Of a stretch of DNA of 64,000 nucleotides, positions 1-13,344 are shown in pieces. Below the pieces are notes generated by a model. It had not been told where the DNA came from. It made no database searches and saw nothing but the letters and a program-made list of their open reading frames with translations. The stretch is taken from NCBI GenBank assembly GCA_903632075.3, contig CAHIKZ030000840.1:815001-879000 (forward strand), given 5' to 3'. Within the stretch, counting starts at the first letter, position 1. The number at the start of each line of letters is the position of its first letter. The DNA is from Acanthosepion pharaonis. Lineage: Eukaryota; Mollusca; Cephalopoda; Sepiida; Sepiidae. Both the position numbers and the translations under genes were made by a program.

Positions 1-3000
1 CTAAACGACAAAACACATCACAAGAAAACTTTTCGACTTTGTCACACACACCCATACACACACATGTATGTAAAGTTTCTCTTCGTCTTCGACTGATAAT
101 GAATCATCAGTTCAGATTCTAGAACTGAACAGTCGTTAGACTACCTCGCATTGATATGAATATAGTAGCAATGCGGAGCCAAGCGCACTTTTTGTAAGAA
201 CTGAATACAAAGAACTGGTGTACATACTGTGCCCCGAAGTCTTTAAATATCACTCCCCGGGCTTTTAATTCAGAATTGTCCTTCTCCTTGTCTGGTTGCC
301 AATCAGGAGTGAAAAGCCCAACCTGCATTACTATTTAATCTATAACAAGGTGGAGAATAGATGGATTCATTTTTTTTTTCTCCGCAAGAATATTTTCGCG
401 AAAGTGAATGTAATGAACTCGACTGGAATTCGAACTCGGCCCTATGATTTCTCGTCCCGAGCCGCCAACAATGTGCACGTGCGGCTTTTCAGCTGTTGCG
501 GGAATCCAGAAATATTTCCCCCATAAAAGGCAACTTTGTGCGCATAATTCTGTTTTTATTTAAAAAAAAAAAACATTTTTTTTCTGATCTCATTTTTAGA
601 TTAGCTTTTTAGCAAAAGAAAAATTGTTTATAGTCAAACATAGAATTAATGTGCGTCTCTGTTTTTAATCATTTTTTATAATTTCTCTCTTGATCTCTGA
701 CGAAACTTTTAATAAAGTGAAACTTGTTAGTTTTTAAAGCGTTAGTTAATTTTCAGTTGTATTGCTTTCTTCTTTCTTTGGACTTTTTCCATTAGACAAT
801 ACAGTGATGTCATCAGTAGTTCCATGCCAGCCATTTCGTGAATAAGAACAAAAGACGAAAGATTTCCCACAATGAAAGAGGAAAAATATTTCTTTTATGG
901 TTTTTCTTTCAAAGACAAAGAATTGTTTATTTTCTATTTTGTTCGTCAAAGTGGGGAGATCAGGTAAATAAACATCAGAAAAACAAATTTTGTTTCAAGT
1001 AATTATCTCGTTAAGCATGGATTTAATTGAAATAAAATTTGTTTTCCTGATGACGTCCTTTGAGCTGTGAAGCATGTCGAAAGCTTCTTTTTTTTTTTCT
1101 TAATTGTCTTGTATATTTAACATTTTTTTTTTTGCAATTTTTTTGTTTCTTAACACTTTGCTTTTCGTAGACTGCAGGAGAAACCACCGTCTGGTCCGGC
1201 ATATGCTTTGACCGGACGCCTACAGATAGCTTCACAGTCAAATTAGATCATATTTACCTTTTCTCGAATGTGCAGTTCGTTAGACGAAATAAATATTGTT
1301 TAAAAAGAATTGGGGCGTCTACTCAAATACGAGTACCCATTAAAAATACACCCTTGTGCAAATTAATTGAAACAACTACTTTAGTTTTATTTCTTTCACT
1401 ATACGGTCAGCTTTAAACCCACTGGAGTGACAGGGTGTAATCAATTTTTATTTTTTCCTCAGATTAGGTCTTTGCAGCCGTGTACAGTATATGAATCTAT
1501 TTTCGGGGTGTATGATGAAATTTGTTTCGCCTTGAAAAATATTGCTTCATCTGTGATTGCATCAGATTTTTATTTATCACGCCCAGACACTATTGTCGCG
1601 ACCGTCGATTATTTGTCCTACGGCTATTGTCTGCGATGGATGTTACTCTAAAGAAACGTACGAAAATTGTAACGCTGCACAAACACACTGGCAAGCCTTA
1701 CCAGTGAGCATATGAAAGTAATATCGACAGCCTCGGAAACTCTCCTAACTTTGCTTCGAAAATTGTACCAAATTATTCTTTGAATACTATTCAAAGAAGT
1801 ATTTTAGTTCCTTTTCTTCACTTATGGAGTTTTCTTTTCTGAGGTCTTTATATACGGCATTATAATTTTAATTGAAAAAAAGGCATATTTCATTGCCATT
1901 GATATTGTTATTCGCCATCATCTAACACAAAAGTACTTAATTTGTGTAATTCATTCATTTTTTTGTGTTTTAACAATAAATTTATCGTCTGTTTTGAACT
2001 CGGCTCGTGTCGCCTGTCTTTGTTGTGTGTCCTTATAAATTAATGTTACCTCAAACAATTGGTTGAATTATTTTTTTCGTATTTTTTTTTTTTACCAAAT
2101 AAACAATCCTATAATCTATCCTTCCAAACATCCTGTCATGTGTTAATTCATGAAAATATTACAGGTCCTCTAGTCTCGGGGAACGACGGAATTTTATTGA
2201 TAGTACTTTTAATATTATTGTTCAGTTTGTATATGGCTGTCCGACCAAAGCCTATGGATGAAATTCTTCCATTTGGTATTGATTACAAAGCTATTCCCAT
2301 TTTATTTACTGTTTGTTTCCAAACCTAGTGCCGCCTGCTTCAGATATTAATATCAAGTCTTTTCTTGATATTAGTTTCTTGGAGACAATATGCATCATTA
2401 CATAACTATTAACGTCCGGGTTAAATAATTCCTGCTTTTTTTTCACAAGACTTCTAACATCAAATGTGTGATGGTAAAACCCTTATATGCAATTGCATGT
2501 ATTTACAGAGTTTTTAAAAATCTCACCACTTTTAATGGTTGATAGCCGGTAAAGTCATTGTCTTCTCCGCCATTGTAAAACAAAAAAGTAGCGTTCATAG
2601 GATTAACATGAGACTCGCTTCTGTCTCGCTAAATAAGGATTTGTTTGAAATGAAAGCCGTCTTTCTGATGACGTCTTTTTGGCTGACGAAGCAAAAGATT
2701 TTTTTTTTTTTTTACAAATTGTCTTAGGTAGATACAAAATAAATTGATAAAACTGCTCCTCACAATACATTGGGGAAACTTGCAGAAATTAAAAAGAACG
2801 TATCTATGAACGCAAAATGACTCTTATGCACAACAATTTATCCAATGCATTAGTCATACATAAAAATAAATACGACCACAACTTTGACCATATTTTTTAG
2901 AAAAAAGTAATTTATTTAGAAGGAAAATACTCCAAAGGACCGCTATCGAATTGTATTAAAATATAAATCTGCACCCTGGATTCTATCCCAATATCTCCTT

Positions 3001-3540
3001 TCCTGAAAGAATTACTCCTATCTCAAGCCAAGATACATAACAACAATAATGTTAAAAACTTAAAAGAAAACTACTAAATCCATAACCTTATGTTATTCTA
3101 TACATATCAATCTCAATCCGAAATAATTCAAAATTAGTTATATCATATAATCGGTAAATTTACCAAATTGCATCTTTATTTTATTTTTTCCCACTGTACT
3201 TTTGAATGTTGATACATTAGTTTGCAACATTTATGTTCTGGGTATGTTTATGCAACTGTTTTTGGTTAATTCCTCAAGCATAATACAGAATCTTTGAAAA
3301 CAAATGTATCAGCATTGGAAAGTACACGGGACCAAAAAAAAAAATTAAAATGAACTTTGGTAAATTTAGTGATAAAATATAACAACTAATTCGGAAATTT
3401 CAAAAAGTTAATAAAAATTGAACAAGCAGAACTTTATTATTTATATATTTATTACTACAAACGTTATTCATATTTGAAATAGTCTCCCGAATATCCAATA
3501 TAATACCGTTTGAAGTAATAAATAATCGTATTAAAAAATA
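1..3540. other. AT-rich spacer without recognisable gene
   Basis: Only short open frames rich in Phe, Lys and Ile occur on either strand, with frequent homopolymer A/T runs. I recognise no domain, RNA gene or dispersed repeat here. A B-box-like match (GGAATTCGAACTCG) near 424 may be the remains of a tRNA-derived SINE, but no A box precedes it at the right distance. Confidence 0.5.
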
Positions 3541-3558
3541 AATCCATTAATACTTTAG

Positions 3559-3560
3559 AA

Positions 3561-3631
<71 letters not shown>
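3559..3631. repeat. Compound microsatellite (AT)n(GT)n
   Basis: An uninterrupted AT run passes directly into a GT run. It abuts a fragment of the foldback repeat family on its right side. Confidence 0.95.
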
Positions 3632-3632
<1 letters not shown>

Positions 3633-3757
3633 CATGTATTTAAGACTGTCGTCTCTGGGTGTTGATTTCAATGTCAGTTTTATATTTGCACACGTCATAT
3701 CCATGATATTCAGCACTTAGACACATAAATATAGCATACCCCAAAACTATATTTTAG
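3632..3757 (+). repeat. Foldback-family fragment (one arm)
   Basis: The segment carries the diagnostic string of the family also seen at 9430, 32000, 34565 and 58330: a GTGTTGA.TTCAATGT.. block, then TTTATATTT, a 'gatattcagcactt' block, and ATAAATATAGCA..CC.AAAACTATATTT. Only one arm is present and the palindromic centre is missing. It is bounded by microsatellites on both sides. Confidence 0.7.
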
Positions 3758-3758
3758 C

Positions 3759-3795
<37 letters not shown>

Positions 3796-3894
3796 TGAAC
3801 AGAATAATATAGATACAAAGAGACTGAGATAGCTAGCTAGCTAGCTAGCTAGATAGATAGATATGAACAGAATGATATACGTACGAAGAGATTG

Positions 3895-3945
<51 letters not shown>

Positions 3946-3990
3946 ATCAGACATGGATATAAACAGAATGATATACATATGAAGAGACTG

Positions 3991-4050
<60 letters not shown>

Positions 4051-4051
4051 G
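3759..4051. repeat. (GATA)n array with interspersed 30-40 bp units
   Basis: GATA runs are separated by diverged copies of a short spacer (gaacagaatgatata..gaagagactgagata). The array therefore has a higher-order arrangement rather than being a simple microsatellite. The same spacer style recurs at 54.0-54.5 kb. The minus-strand SIYL translation is a by-product of the repeat. Confidence 0.9.
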
Positions 4052-4905
4052 GAATTTCTCATTAATTCACGTTTCATTGAAAAACAATGATAATTTGAAC
4101 CTTTTTCGCATTTACATTACTTTCTGTTGGGGTACCCCCTGGCAGAGTGCAAACGAAGTTTGTTCCGAAGCCATTATCAAAGAATTTCTTTTGTGAGTGT
4201 GTTGATGGTGTGTGCAAATATTGTTTTACTTCGCTAGTTTTTAAGTATCACGTCTTCATGCGTCACTGCGTTTCGTGTCGGCACGCGACACTTTGTAGTG
4301 TTTTCACATTTCTTTTTAGTTGTAACACACACACACACACACACATATGCGCGTGTGTATATATACATATATATATGTATGTATGCATATGTGTATAATC
4401 ACTTATATGTGCCTTTTATTGTATGTATATGTTGTCAGTTTTTTTATGTTTTTTTAAGGTTGTGGACATCTATTTCCTGTTTCGTTAGCGTTTTTGCGTG
4501 TTTATATATCTAAATATGTCTGTGTATTATAATCTGATTGTGTATGTATTGTCTTTTGTAAGATTTCACCTTCCCCTGCCCATATCTTCATTTCAAATGT
4601 ATCTAAGTTGTAACGAAGCTCAGAGCGACATTAGATTTTAACGTTTATTCTAAAAAGGCCTTTCATTAAAAACAAAATAAATAACAAAACATATGTATTT
4701 TTTCCTCAATTTCTTCTTTAAATAATTTTATAGTTTTTTAAACTTAATACAGATTAAATTTAAAATTGGTAATTTTTAATTCTATAGTAAAATTTCATAT
4801 TAATTAGAATGATTTCTATTTTGGTCTAACCATAACATTAAAGCATTAATTATTATAAGCAAGGTTCGTTGTCAAGTTTTTTGAATTCTCATATACTTGT
4901 ATTTT
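4052..4905. other. AT-rich spacer with short (CA)n run
   Basis: A (CA)n run lies at about 4324-4346, followed by ATAT/GTAT low complexity. No gene or dispersed repeat is recognised. Confidence 0.5.
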
Positions 4906-5303
4906 GATTGGTCATTGCAGCTTATGTAACAACGTTTCCCCTATCGAGGGGTGTTTGGTTGATTGGTCATTGAAGCTTATGTAACAACGTTTCCCCTATC
5001 GAGGGGTGTTTGGTTGATTGGTCATTGCAGCTTATGTAACAACGTTTCCCCCTATCGAGGGATTGTTTGGTTGAGGGGTGTTTGTTGTCATTGCAGCTTA
5101 TGTAACAACGTTTCCCTATCGAGGGTGTTTGGTTGATTGGTCATTGCAGCTTATGTAACAACGTTTCCCCTATCGAGGGGTGTTTGGTTGATTGGTCATT
5201 GCAGCTTATGTAACAACGTTTCCCCTATCGAGGGGTGTTTGGTTGATTGGTCATTGCAGCTTATGTAACAACGTTTCCCCTATCGAGGGGTGTTTGGTTG
5301 ATT
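4906..5303 (+). repeat. 55-bp minisatellite, seven copies
   Basis: Units start at about 4906, 4961, 5016, 5084, 5135, 5190 and 5245. Five of the six intervals are 51-55 bp, and one unit carries a 13-bp internal duplication. Each unit contains the palindrome CCCCTATCGAGGGG and a GATTGGTC (inverted CCAAT) sequence. Units are nearly identical, so amplification is recent or homogenised. Confidence 0.95.
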
Positions 5304-5401
5304 TGAACCTTTTAAAGCTCTTTATTCTACATTCAACACCATCATTTGAAACAAAATGGCTATTCTTGTAGTGATTTTATAACATATTTATGTTATAATC
5401 T

Positions 5402-5403
<2 letters not shown>

Positions 5404-5459
<56 letters not shown>
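5404..5459. repeat. (AT)n microsatellite
   Basis: Uninterrupted AT dinucleotide run. Confidence 0.95.
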
Positions 5460-5462
<3 letters not shown>

Positions 5463-5672
5463 TGAAAACGGCCGACAAGGAATATTTAATTAATCTTTTA
5501 TTGAGTTTTTCCAGCATTCTAACATTTATTTATTTGTCATGTGTTAAAGATTATGACAAGCATTGACCAATATAGTCTACTAATTTCAATATAGTCTACT
5601 AATTTCAATGCTAAGTGGTGTAAGTTAATCCAAGTAGGTCTTTTTAATATAAAATATTAAAAAGGTAGCTCC

Positions 5673-5815
5673 TTGAATAGAGCTCAATGTATGTATATAC
5701 AGAGCAATATGATAGACATCAAAGAAAAAACTTGATAAATCATCGAAGAATTCAGTAATAAATTTATTTCGAGAGATAAATTTATATCTGCCTCATCAGA
5801 GCGGAATTACAGAAT
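5673..5815 (-). repeat. Retroelement end with degenerate hammerhead-like core
   Basis: The plus strand carries 'gagctcaatgta....cagagcaa', which resembles the 168-bp repeat at 10740 and 14899. On the minus strand CUGAUGA (5799-5793) is followed by an eight-position stem (one mismatch, one G-U pair) and then GAAA (5770-5767). A three-pair AUA/UAU stem III can form. Stem I is poor and the cleavage-site nucleotide would be U, so activity is doubtful. Related Penelope-like ends are known to carry hammerheads. Confidence 0.4.
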
Positions 5816-5826
5816 GATCTAAATTT

Positions 5827-5990
5827 ATGTGCACAATATATTAAAAATTATTTATGTGGACAATATATTAAAACTTATTTATGTGGACAATATATTAAAA
5901 CTTATTTATGTGGACAATATATTAAAAATTATTTATGTGGACAATATATTAAAAATTATTTATGTGGACAATATATTAAAAATTATTTTA
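5827..5990 (+). repeat. 27-bp minisatellite, six copies
   Basis: The unit (t)atgtggacaatatattaaaa.. repeats six times with period 27. Because 27 is a multiple of three it yields a repetitive short ORF (VDNILK..), which I consider non-coding. Confidence 0.95.
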
Positions 5991-6284
5991 AAATTAAATC
6001 ACAAAAGAAAAGCAAGTAAACGTCGAAATTACTTGACCTGGAAATATTTTCCTGGGGATTTACATTATTGAAGAGAGGAATGGGGAAAAGAAAAAAGAAA
6101 AGAAGCAAGGTGTCAGCACAATAAGCAAGGAATAGATAGGAGAAGTACAAGTGACAGCTAGTGAAATACAATGAAATTAATTCAAAATTTTTATCCTCAT
6201 CATCTAATCTACGTCCATATAATAATAATCATTATCATAATAAAAGAGTGAATAGATAAATAAATATAAAAAAAACTTAAATTC

Positions 6285-6840
<556 letters not shown>

Positions 6841-7105
6841 AGTGATACAAAATTTAATGACCGCAATGGATCGACAAAATTTGTATTTATTATTACCTCT
6901 CATGATAATAATTAAAAGTAAAACTGAAAACTAGCTGACCGGTTTCAAACCTCGCTCAACAGAGCTAAATCGTTGTTAATAAATATAGAATTATCAATAA
7001 AAAAAATGGTGGACAATATGCATAAGGGAAAAAATTACTTAAACGGAAATTAGTTGGAGGCCCAGTAAGAAATCTTTCTCTTTGCATAACGAAAGTCTCT
7101 CTTCC

Positions 7106-7438
7106 GATTTTGCATAAATTACGCAATGGAGTGAAAAACTAGCTGGTTACATTCAACGCCTCGAAGTCCAAGCTAGTTACATTGCATCATCACCGATCTG
7201 ACCTTGAACTATCACCAATCAGGATGAATGGAGGTCCTCTTGGGGAAACACCGTGTTTTGAAAGACTGTTTGGCCTCAAATTCACACCTGACCTCAAGTG
7301 GAACTCATAAATATAATCCATTGCTAAGGATTCAGGTAAAATTGTTACCTCCCTCTACCGCTCCAGTAAGTATTTGACCCATCCTATTATTCTTTACCAT
7401 TATAAGAGTCAGATCTGGCTAAAAATAGCGTTTGTTTC
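7106..7438 (+). pseudogene. LINE reverse-transcriptase fragment (upstream partial copy)
   Basis: The segment parallels 7840-8165 of the LINE immediately downstream: AACTAGCTGGTTACATTCAA, then 'gtcctcttggggaa.cac', then 'ttgaaagactgtt.ggcctcaaa', then 'acctcaagtggaactc'. These encode the post-catalytic region of a LINE reverse transcriptase (LVTFN, LERLFGLK, PDLKWNS in the better copy). The frame is broken repeatedly. It breaks off before the C-terminal part, so it is a truncated copy placed head-to-tail with the next one. Confidence 0.7.
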
Positions 7439-8637
7439 TTTTTATTTGCTATGTCCTTTCAGGACGTAGGCGATCATGGCTCTCCATCACTCACAGAATC
7501 AGTGAGGCTCTTGACGTCAAACACACCACCTCGAGGACCATATCACTAGATATATCAAAGGCCTTTGACAAGGTGTGGCACAAAGGTTGACTACACAAGC
7601 TCTCCTGTTATGGGATCATTGGAAGTGTCTTCTCAATCATCAAATCCTTCCCAACAGGTAGTTATCAATGGCCAGTCCTCCGGAGGCATAGAGGTCAACG
7701 CGGGCGTCCCCTAGAAGTCACTCCTCGAACTAACCCTACATAAACGATCTGCCTAAGAATATACTCAGATCATTTGTAGATAGCTATGCTGATGATACAA
7801 ATATCTACGGGCCCACCTCTAAAACTCTAGCGACTGAAATCTATTCCGATCTTGCACAAACTACCCAATGGGATATAAACTAGCTGGTTACATTCAATAT
7901 CCCGAAGACCACGCTAGTTACATTCGGTCGTCACCGATCTTATCCCGAACAACCACCAATATTGATGAACAGAGGTCCTCTTGGGGAAGCACTGTGCCTT
8001 GAAAGACTGTTGGGCCTCAAACTCACACCCGACCTCAAGTGGAACTCGTAAATACGATCCATTGCTAAGGATTCAGGTAAAATGGTCGGCTCCCCGTACC
8101 TCTCTAAATAAGTACCTGACCCCACCTGCTATCTTCTAACTTCGCAAAAACAAGATCGGGTCAAAAAAAAATGGAGTACTGTTGCCATATTTAAGCGGGA
8201 GATGCTTCAACCTTGATAGAGTTCAAAAGCGTCTCCCAGCCCTTGTGGGTAACAAACTATTCTACACCCTTCAATCTCTCTCCCAGAGGCGAGATGTGGC
8301 AAGCCTCTCGACAGAAGGTGCTCGGACGAACTACATTCCCTGGTATCGCCGAGGCAAACCGTCAAAGCAAGAAAACGGCATGGCCCTTACATTGTAGCAA
8401 ACCACCCACATTCCCTCCGTATCCATTCGGTGAAAAGTAAGGTCCACTCGAACAGCTTCTCCCCGCGAACCACTGCCCTGTGGAACCGACTCCCAAGAGG
8501 ATGCTTCCCCGATTACTACAATTTTAACCTATTCACGCCTAGAGTTAATCGTTTCCTTCCACTAGTATGCACGCAAATGGCCTCAAACGTAACCCTCTAA
8601 CTCGAGTGGCCCCTGGCCTTAAAATTAAATATCGCTA

Positions 8638-8638
<1 letters not shown>
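7439..8638 (+). pseudogene. LINE (CR1/Jockey-like) reverse transcriptase remnant
   Basis: Read across frames, the segment gives ordered reverse-transcriptase motifs. LDISKAFDKVWH lies near 7540-7580. NAGVP lies near 7700, where the following glutamine codon is a TAG stop. SYADDTNIYGP, the catalytic palm motif, lies near 7780-7815. Next come LVTF and DLKWNS, and then a C-terminal block with LDRVQKRL, LSQRRDVASLS and TALWNRLPRGCFPDYYN. Several frameshifts and stops make it inactive. The 5' part of the element is absent and the 3' end runs into (AT)n at about 8640. Clade assignment is by motif style only. Confidence 0.85.
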
Positions 8639-8697
<59 letters not shown>

Positions 8698-8754
8698 ACA
8701 TTATATATATATATATCCACATTATATAAATATATCTATATCTACCACTCTTTT

Positions 8755-8786
<32 letters not shown>
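8638..8786. repeat. (AT)n tracts at LINE 3' end
   Basis: Two AT runs (about 8640-8695 and 8757-8786) separated by short AT-rich spacer. The first begins exactly where LINE similarity stops. Confidence 0.9.
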
Positions 8787-8794
<8 letters not shown>

Positions 8795-8880
8795 ATATAA
8801 AAGTGTACATTGAAGTCAACATACAGCAGCAACTGTTTCATTTTTAAAGGCAATCTTCGGGCCAGGACTTCAGCACTCTA
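8795..8880 (-). repeat. Degraded foldback-family arm
   Basis: 'aagtgtacattgaagtcaaca' and 'ctgtttcat....caatcttcgggccagg' match the left arm of the family best seen at 34565-34908. On the minus strand the GAAACAG and CGAAGA blocks keep the family's spacing, but the CUGA core is mutated. Confidence 0.5.
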
Positions 8881-9429
8881 CAAGTTATTCAACAAAAACG
8901 CAGTAAAATCAGCAACACTTGCACCAAGAATATGACAAATAATAAAAAACACAATAAGAAAACAATCTACAAGCCACCTGAACAAATTAGACCCACGTGT
9001 AATTGCAGAATAAAGAACGAATGTCCCTTAAATGGAAATAACCTGCAGAACAATTTAATATACCAAGCCACTAATAAAATCGGGGGATAACGAAGAAAAG
9101 ATATACATAGAAGTTGCTGCGGGACCCTGGAAACATAGAAACTATACACACAAAACATCCTTTCCAAATAGTAAATACGCGAAGAGTACAATGCTATGTG
9201 AACATATATGGGAAACTGAAAACAAAAAACAAAATACCAAAATTATCGTGGAAAAATGAGCAAAGAATTTAACAAACAACATTATTAAATAGCCACGAAA
9301 CCGCATTTGGATTCACAATTATTTCAACTCAGTTGCCCCAAGAATAATTTGAAACGTAACCATTACTATCCACCTAATAAACGTTGGAATAATACAATAG
9401 ACCTACCCAAATAGTACCATATATATAAA
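8881..9429. other. Spacer, no recognised feature
   Basis: A-rich unique-looking sequence with only short open frames. Nothing recognised. Confidence 0.4.
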
Positions 9430-9598
9430 CAGTCGAGTCAAAACACAAGGCATAGGATCTGAAGACTGCGTTTATGCATGAAACAAACTGTTGCAGCTGG
9501 GTGTTGACTTCAATGTCCACATTTATATTTACACAGACTCTGTCTTGATATTGAGCACTTTAACCCATAAATATAGCATACCATAAAACTATATTGTT

Positions 9599-9600
<2 letters not shown>
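9430..9600 (+). repeat. Foldback-family copy with hammerhead-like core
   Basis: Carries 'gtgttgacttcaatgt', 'gatattgagcacttta.cccataaatatagca' and 'aaaactatatt', all diagnostic for the family. CTGAAGA (9459-9465) and GAAAC (9480-9484) are separated by a short UGC/GCA stem, with A-U and C-G pairs possible in stem III before GUU. Stem I is weak. It ends at an (AT)n tract. Confidence 0.6.
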
Positions 9601-9654
<54 letters not shown>

Positions 9655-9782
9655 ATAGTAATAATAATAGGTACACACACACCCACACAAATATATATAT
9701 ATCTATATATGTTCTGAACAATAAAAATATTAAAAATAAAAATTTTAGACACACTGTGTTGTAGATTAACATTTTTGTTTTA

Positions 9783-9830
<48 letters not shown>
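9601..9830. repeat. Two (AT)n microsatellites
   Basis: AT runs at about 9603-9651 and 9792-9830 flank a ~140-bp spacer. The first adjoins the foldback copy. Confidence 0.9.
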
Positions 9831-9832
<2 letters not shown>

Positions 9833-10695
9833 ATCCGATGAGAACGAAAGTAATATATATTAAGGATACTAAGGATCTAACACTACAATCATGTTAAATT
9901 CTTAATTCCATAATTATAAGCGTTTTAAAATTCTAAATCACCTCTTTTGATATATTCCCTACCCTCTTATGTACCTCTCCACTCATTATGATTCTTAAAA
10001 TATTTTGTTTTTCGTATATATTACTGGTAATATTTTCAGATAAATCATTTTACACCCATACTTATTCTACACGCTATACTGTCCAGGAATATTTCAAAAT
10101 TTGATTATAAAAGGTTATATTAGTATCTCTAAATTTTAATCCACAAAACACTTTCATTGATTACAGAATTAGTAGTGATAACCCCAACATAAATACATGC
10201 AATTCAGCTCTAGAATTTTTATAGTAAACCAAAAATAACATTCCTAATTACTACTAGAACTATTTCTACAATTTTTACCTCCTCAAACGTAATACTATCC
10301 CCTATCCCCATCTTTCCTCCCCTACCTCTCACTATTAGGACGCTTGTGAGATGATGTGCCTAAACTTTTGACCGGTGTTTATTGGGGAAAAAAATTTCCA
10401 CAGACCAGTCAACATTAAACACCCAATCCATTCATTGCGAAACTGCTATCAACAAGCACTAGTGTTTCACTCCGTCACCCCCCTCCTTTTTTTTTTCTTT
10501 TTTTTAAATATATATTTTTCTTCTCAAACAAATGGAAAAAAAGGAAGTGACGTTTCATATACGGCTTGCCTACAAGCAGGATTGTTGATAACCTTTTTTG
10601 ATACTCACCTGTCGAAGTGCTGTTGAAATGCACTGAAACGAAGTTGCATCTTTGTAGTGAATAAAAGGGTTTTGTATATATGATAAAATTATAAT
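9831..10695. other. AT-rich spacer, no recognised feature
   Basis: No coding, RNA or repeat signature recognised. Confidence 0.4.
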
Positions 10696-10696
10696 A

Positions 10697-10739
<43 letters not shown>

Positions 10740-10740
<1 letters not shown>

Positions 10741-10907
10741 CTTATGAAAAACTAGGTAAACCGTATGGGTAGACCCAAGGAGGATAAAATCCAGAGAGCT
10801 CAATGTAAATCCAGAGCAAATAATTTAAATAAAAACAGACCACTTTAAGGTTCCATGTAATAAATTATTTCATGACAGCCCTTTTGAAGGACTGTGGATC
10901 ATCAGAC
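10740..10907 (-). repeat. 168-bp repeat, copy 1, retroelement terminus
   Basis: Nearly identical to 14899-15067, with only a few mismatches. On the minus strand it begins CTGATGA (10905-10899) and folds a 7-bp stem (ACAGUCC with GGGCUGU, one G-U) before GAAA (10871-10868). This recalls a hammerhead of the Penelope-like type, but three unpaired bases on each side separate the stem from the core and stem I is weak. It starts exactly at the end of an (AT)n tract (about 10699-10739). Confidence 0.75.
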
Positions 10908-11985
10908 TTTACTTCCAAAGGTTGAAATGAAAAATTAAAAGAAATTTACACATATTTGACAGGCCGTATTAAGCATATGTAAATTAACGAAGTGAGGAAG
11001 TGAGGGGGGAGAGAGAAAACATGAGTGAGTTCGATGTAATTTAATATTTCTATTCTTTTATACTTAAAATTACCTGAGGAGGTCCAGACATTGACACATT
11101 TAAACAGTTAACTTAACGGAAGTTATATATTGATATAGAAGAGGTAGAGGAGAAAAAAGACATAACAAGAAAAAGAGAGAAGGAAGTCATGAGAGAAGGT
11201 GTCACTAATTTTCTTTGGAAAGAACAGGCTTGAAAAAGACGCTGTTATTGCTTTACTTTGAAAGTGTTATGTTGGGGATTCATAAAGATTATAATGTTTG
11301 ATATAAATTTGAATTTCTAAACTGTCTATAAAAATTTAATTTTATGTTTGTTAGTGATTTAAATTTTTTTTTAATTTTTGGGATTTTCTATGAAATAGTC
11401 GATTAGAAAAAATATTCATAGAAAGTACATTAAAAGAATAAAATTTTATTTTAAAATATAAGTTTACTTCTAGTAATCTTTTTTATTTAAAAAAAAAAAT
11501 TATTATTGATTATTAAGTTGACATCTCTATCCGTTTGAATTTTGTTCATGAAATTAACTCGCGACTGCTTCTAGATAGGTAATCTCTTTTACTTAAAGTT
11601 TAGTTAAGTTAATATGGGGTAATATTTGAAGGTAATATTAAAGATCTTGCTCTGTCATATACTGTATACACACCCATGCAAATATCAAATGTACACACGT
11701 TCCTTTACACGTTCAATCCCTCATACAGGTACCCATGTGCCGATATACACAGGTAACTTCATGTATTAACACCTACATAAATAATTAAAAAAAATTTAAA
11801 TATTTTATCATCAATAATGATTATTAAAGAGTAATATGTTTCAATTTAAATTAAATTATTAATTTAAAAATTTACCTTCATATTAGAAAGAATTTTAAAC
11901 TCACACTTCCAATTGGAGAATATTAAAGGAGAAAATGAGATAAAGCATTAATAACAGAACTCTAAGTCCTTCTTTTATAATATTC
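10908..11985. other. AT-rich spacer, no recognised feature
   Basis: Purine-rich patches near 11000 and 11150 and A/T homopolymers. No gene-like signal on either strand. Confidence 0.4.
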
Positions 11986-11989
11986 TATA

Positions 11990-12350
11990 TATCCATAAAT
12001 ATACACATACACACATATACACATATCCGTACACATGCACACACACATACATATCCATATACATACATATATCTCTATATATACACATACACACATATAC
12101 ATATATATATATATGTATGTACTCATACATACACACATACACATGTAGATATACACCCACATACATACATACATATACACACATATATATCTACATATAT
12201 AAACACATATATATATATACACACATACAAATATATACATATGCACATATACATACACATATATACATACATATACACATATATACACATATACACACAC
12301 ATATACATATACACATAGACACACATACACTAATATATACATATACATAT
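11990..12350. repeat. Complex ATAC/CACATA low-complexity block
   Basis: Interleaved (AC), (AT) and CATA units give long spurious ORFs of Tyr, Ile, Cys and Val on one strand and Tyr, Thr, His and Ile on the other. Confidence 0.9.
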
Positions 12351-12359
12351 GTGGCACCA

Positions 12360-13340
12360 TTTACCAGGGCAAAAAGAAAAGAAAGGAAAAAGAGAAAGGA
12401 AAGAAAGGACAAGAGAGGCGAGACCCAATCGTGGATGATAGAAAAAACACCCACGACCAGAGACAATTGATAATGTTATTTTGATAAATAGAAAATGGCG
12501 AAAAAGGTGTCATTACAATGGCAAAAAGATTCTAGGTGGATGGGGGAATCGACTGTGTTCTGTCGAGGAACTTGTGTTATCGGGGGATAGATAAGAGCAG
12601 TTCAATGTGGAAAACATCTAATTAGCAAACCACAGACCGACTAGCCAAGAAAAACTCCAATTGAAAATGTTATTTTGATAATTGACAAAGAACAGGTGAA
12701 ATACAGGGCTTTGGATAGATATGAAAAATTAACTGTGTCGTCTGCTGAGCCGCACACGAAGTAACGGTTGACCGTTTTTTTTTTGACAAAGACATCTTTG
12801 GCTGTGACAACAAAACTATGTTATCAGAAAGGTGCACCAGAGAATGACTAGAACCATGGAACTGTTTTTTTTTTTTTGTTTTTTTTTTTTTGAGGGTACG
12901 GACGACGATATTGTGTTGAGAAGACCACCCATTCTGATAATTAGCGATAATCTGACTGACGAAGTCCAGATGAGAACAAGGGTTATGACCACCACCGGTC
13001 GCATTGTTCTATCGGCGGCCAGAGAAAATGAGAACGATTAAAAGAAAGAAAAGGAAATGAAAAAGATAATTTTTTTTTTAAGCAAGATATATTTTTTCCC
13101 TGAAACAAAGCCCACGGGATCGTACACGCCCGGCTGGACATCATTGGCCGAGTGGTGATCACGTGACGCAAGGGGGAAGCTGTCGCTTCCCACCTAGAGG
13201 ATGGGTATGAGAGTTTGCTACGAAGAAGTGGGGAGGGCAGTTGACGCCCCTCTTAAGTATGGTGAGAAGGTGGGAGTAAGAGAAGACTCCCAAAAATGGA
13301 AAGAAGTGGAAAATTCCTAACCAAAAATAAAAGAAGTGGA
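12360..13340. other. Unassigned moderate-GC sequence
   Basis: Two related 30-bp pieces (caattga.aatgttattttgata) occur near 12464 and 12657, suggesting an old internal duplication. A tRNA-like A-box match (GGCCGAGTGGT) near 13145 has no B box after it. I see no coding potential I would defend. Confidence 0.35.
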
Positions 13341-13344
13341 TATG

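Noticed and set aside
2059..2328. 89-codon ORF with a hydrophobic middle
   Set aside because: Hydrophobicity comes from T-rich DNA. There is no promoter context, family match or codon bias.
13140..13200. tRNA-like head (GGCCGAGTGGT)
   Set aside because: No B box at the required distance and no clover-leaf pairing.
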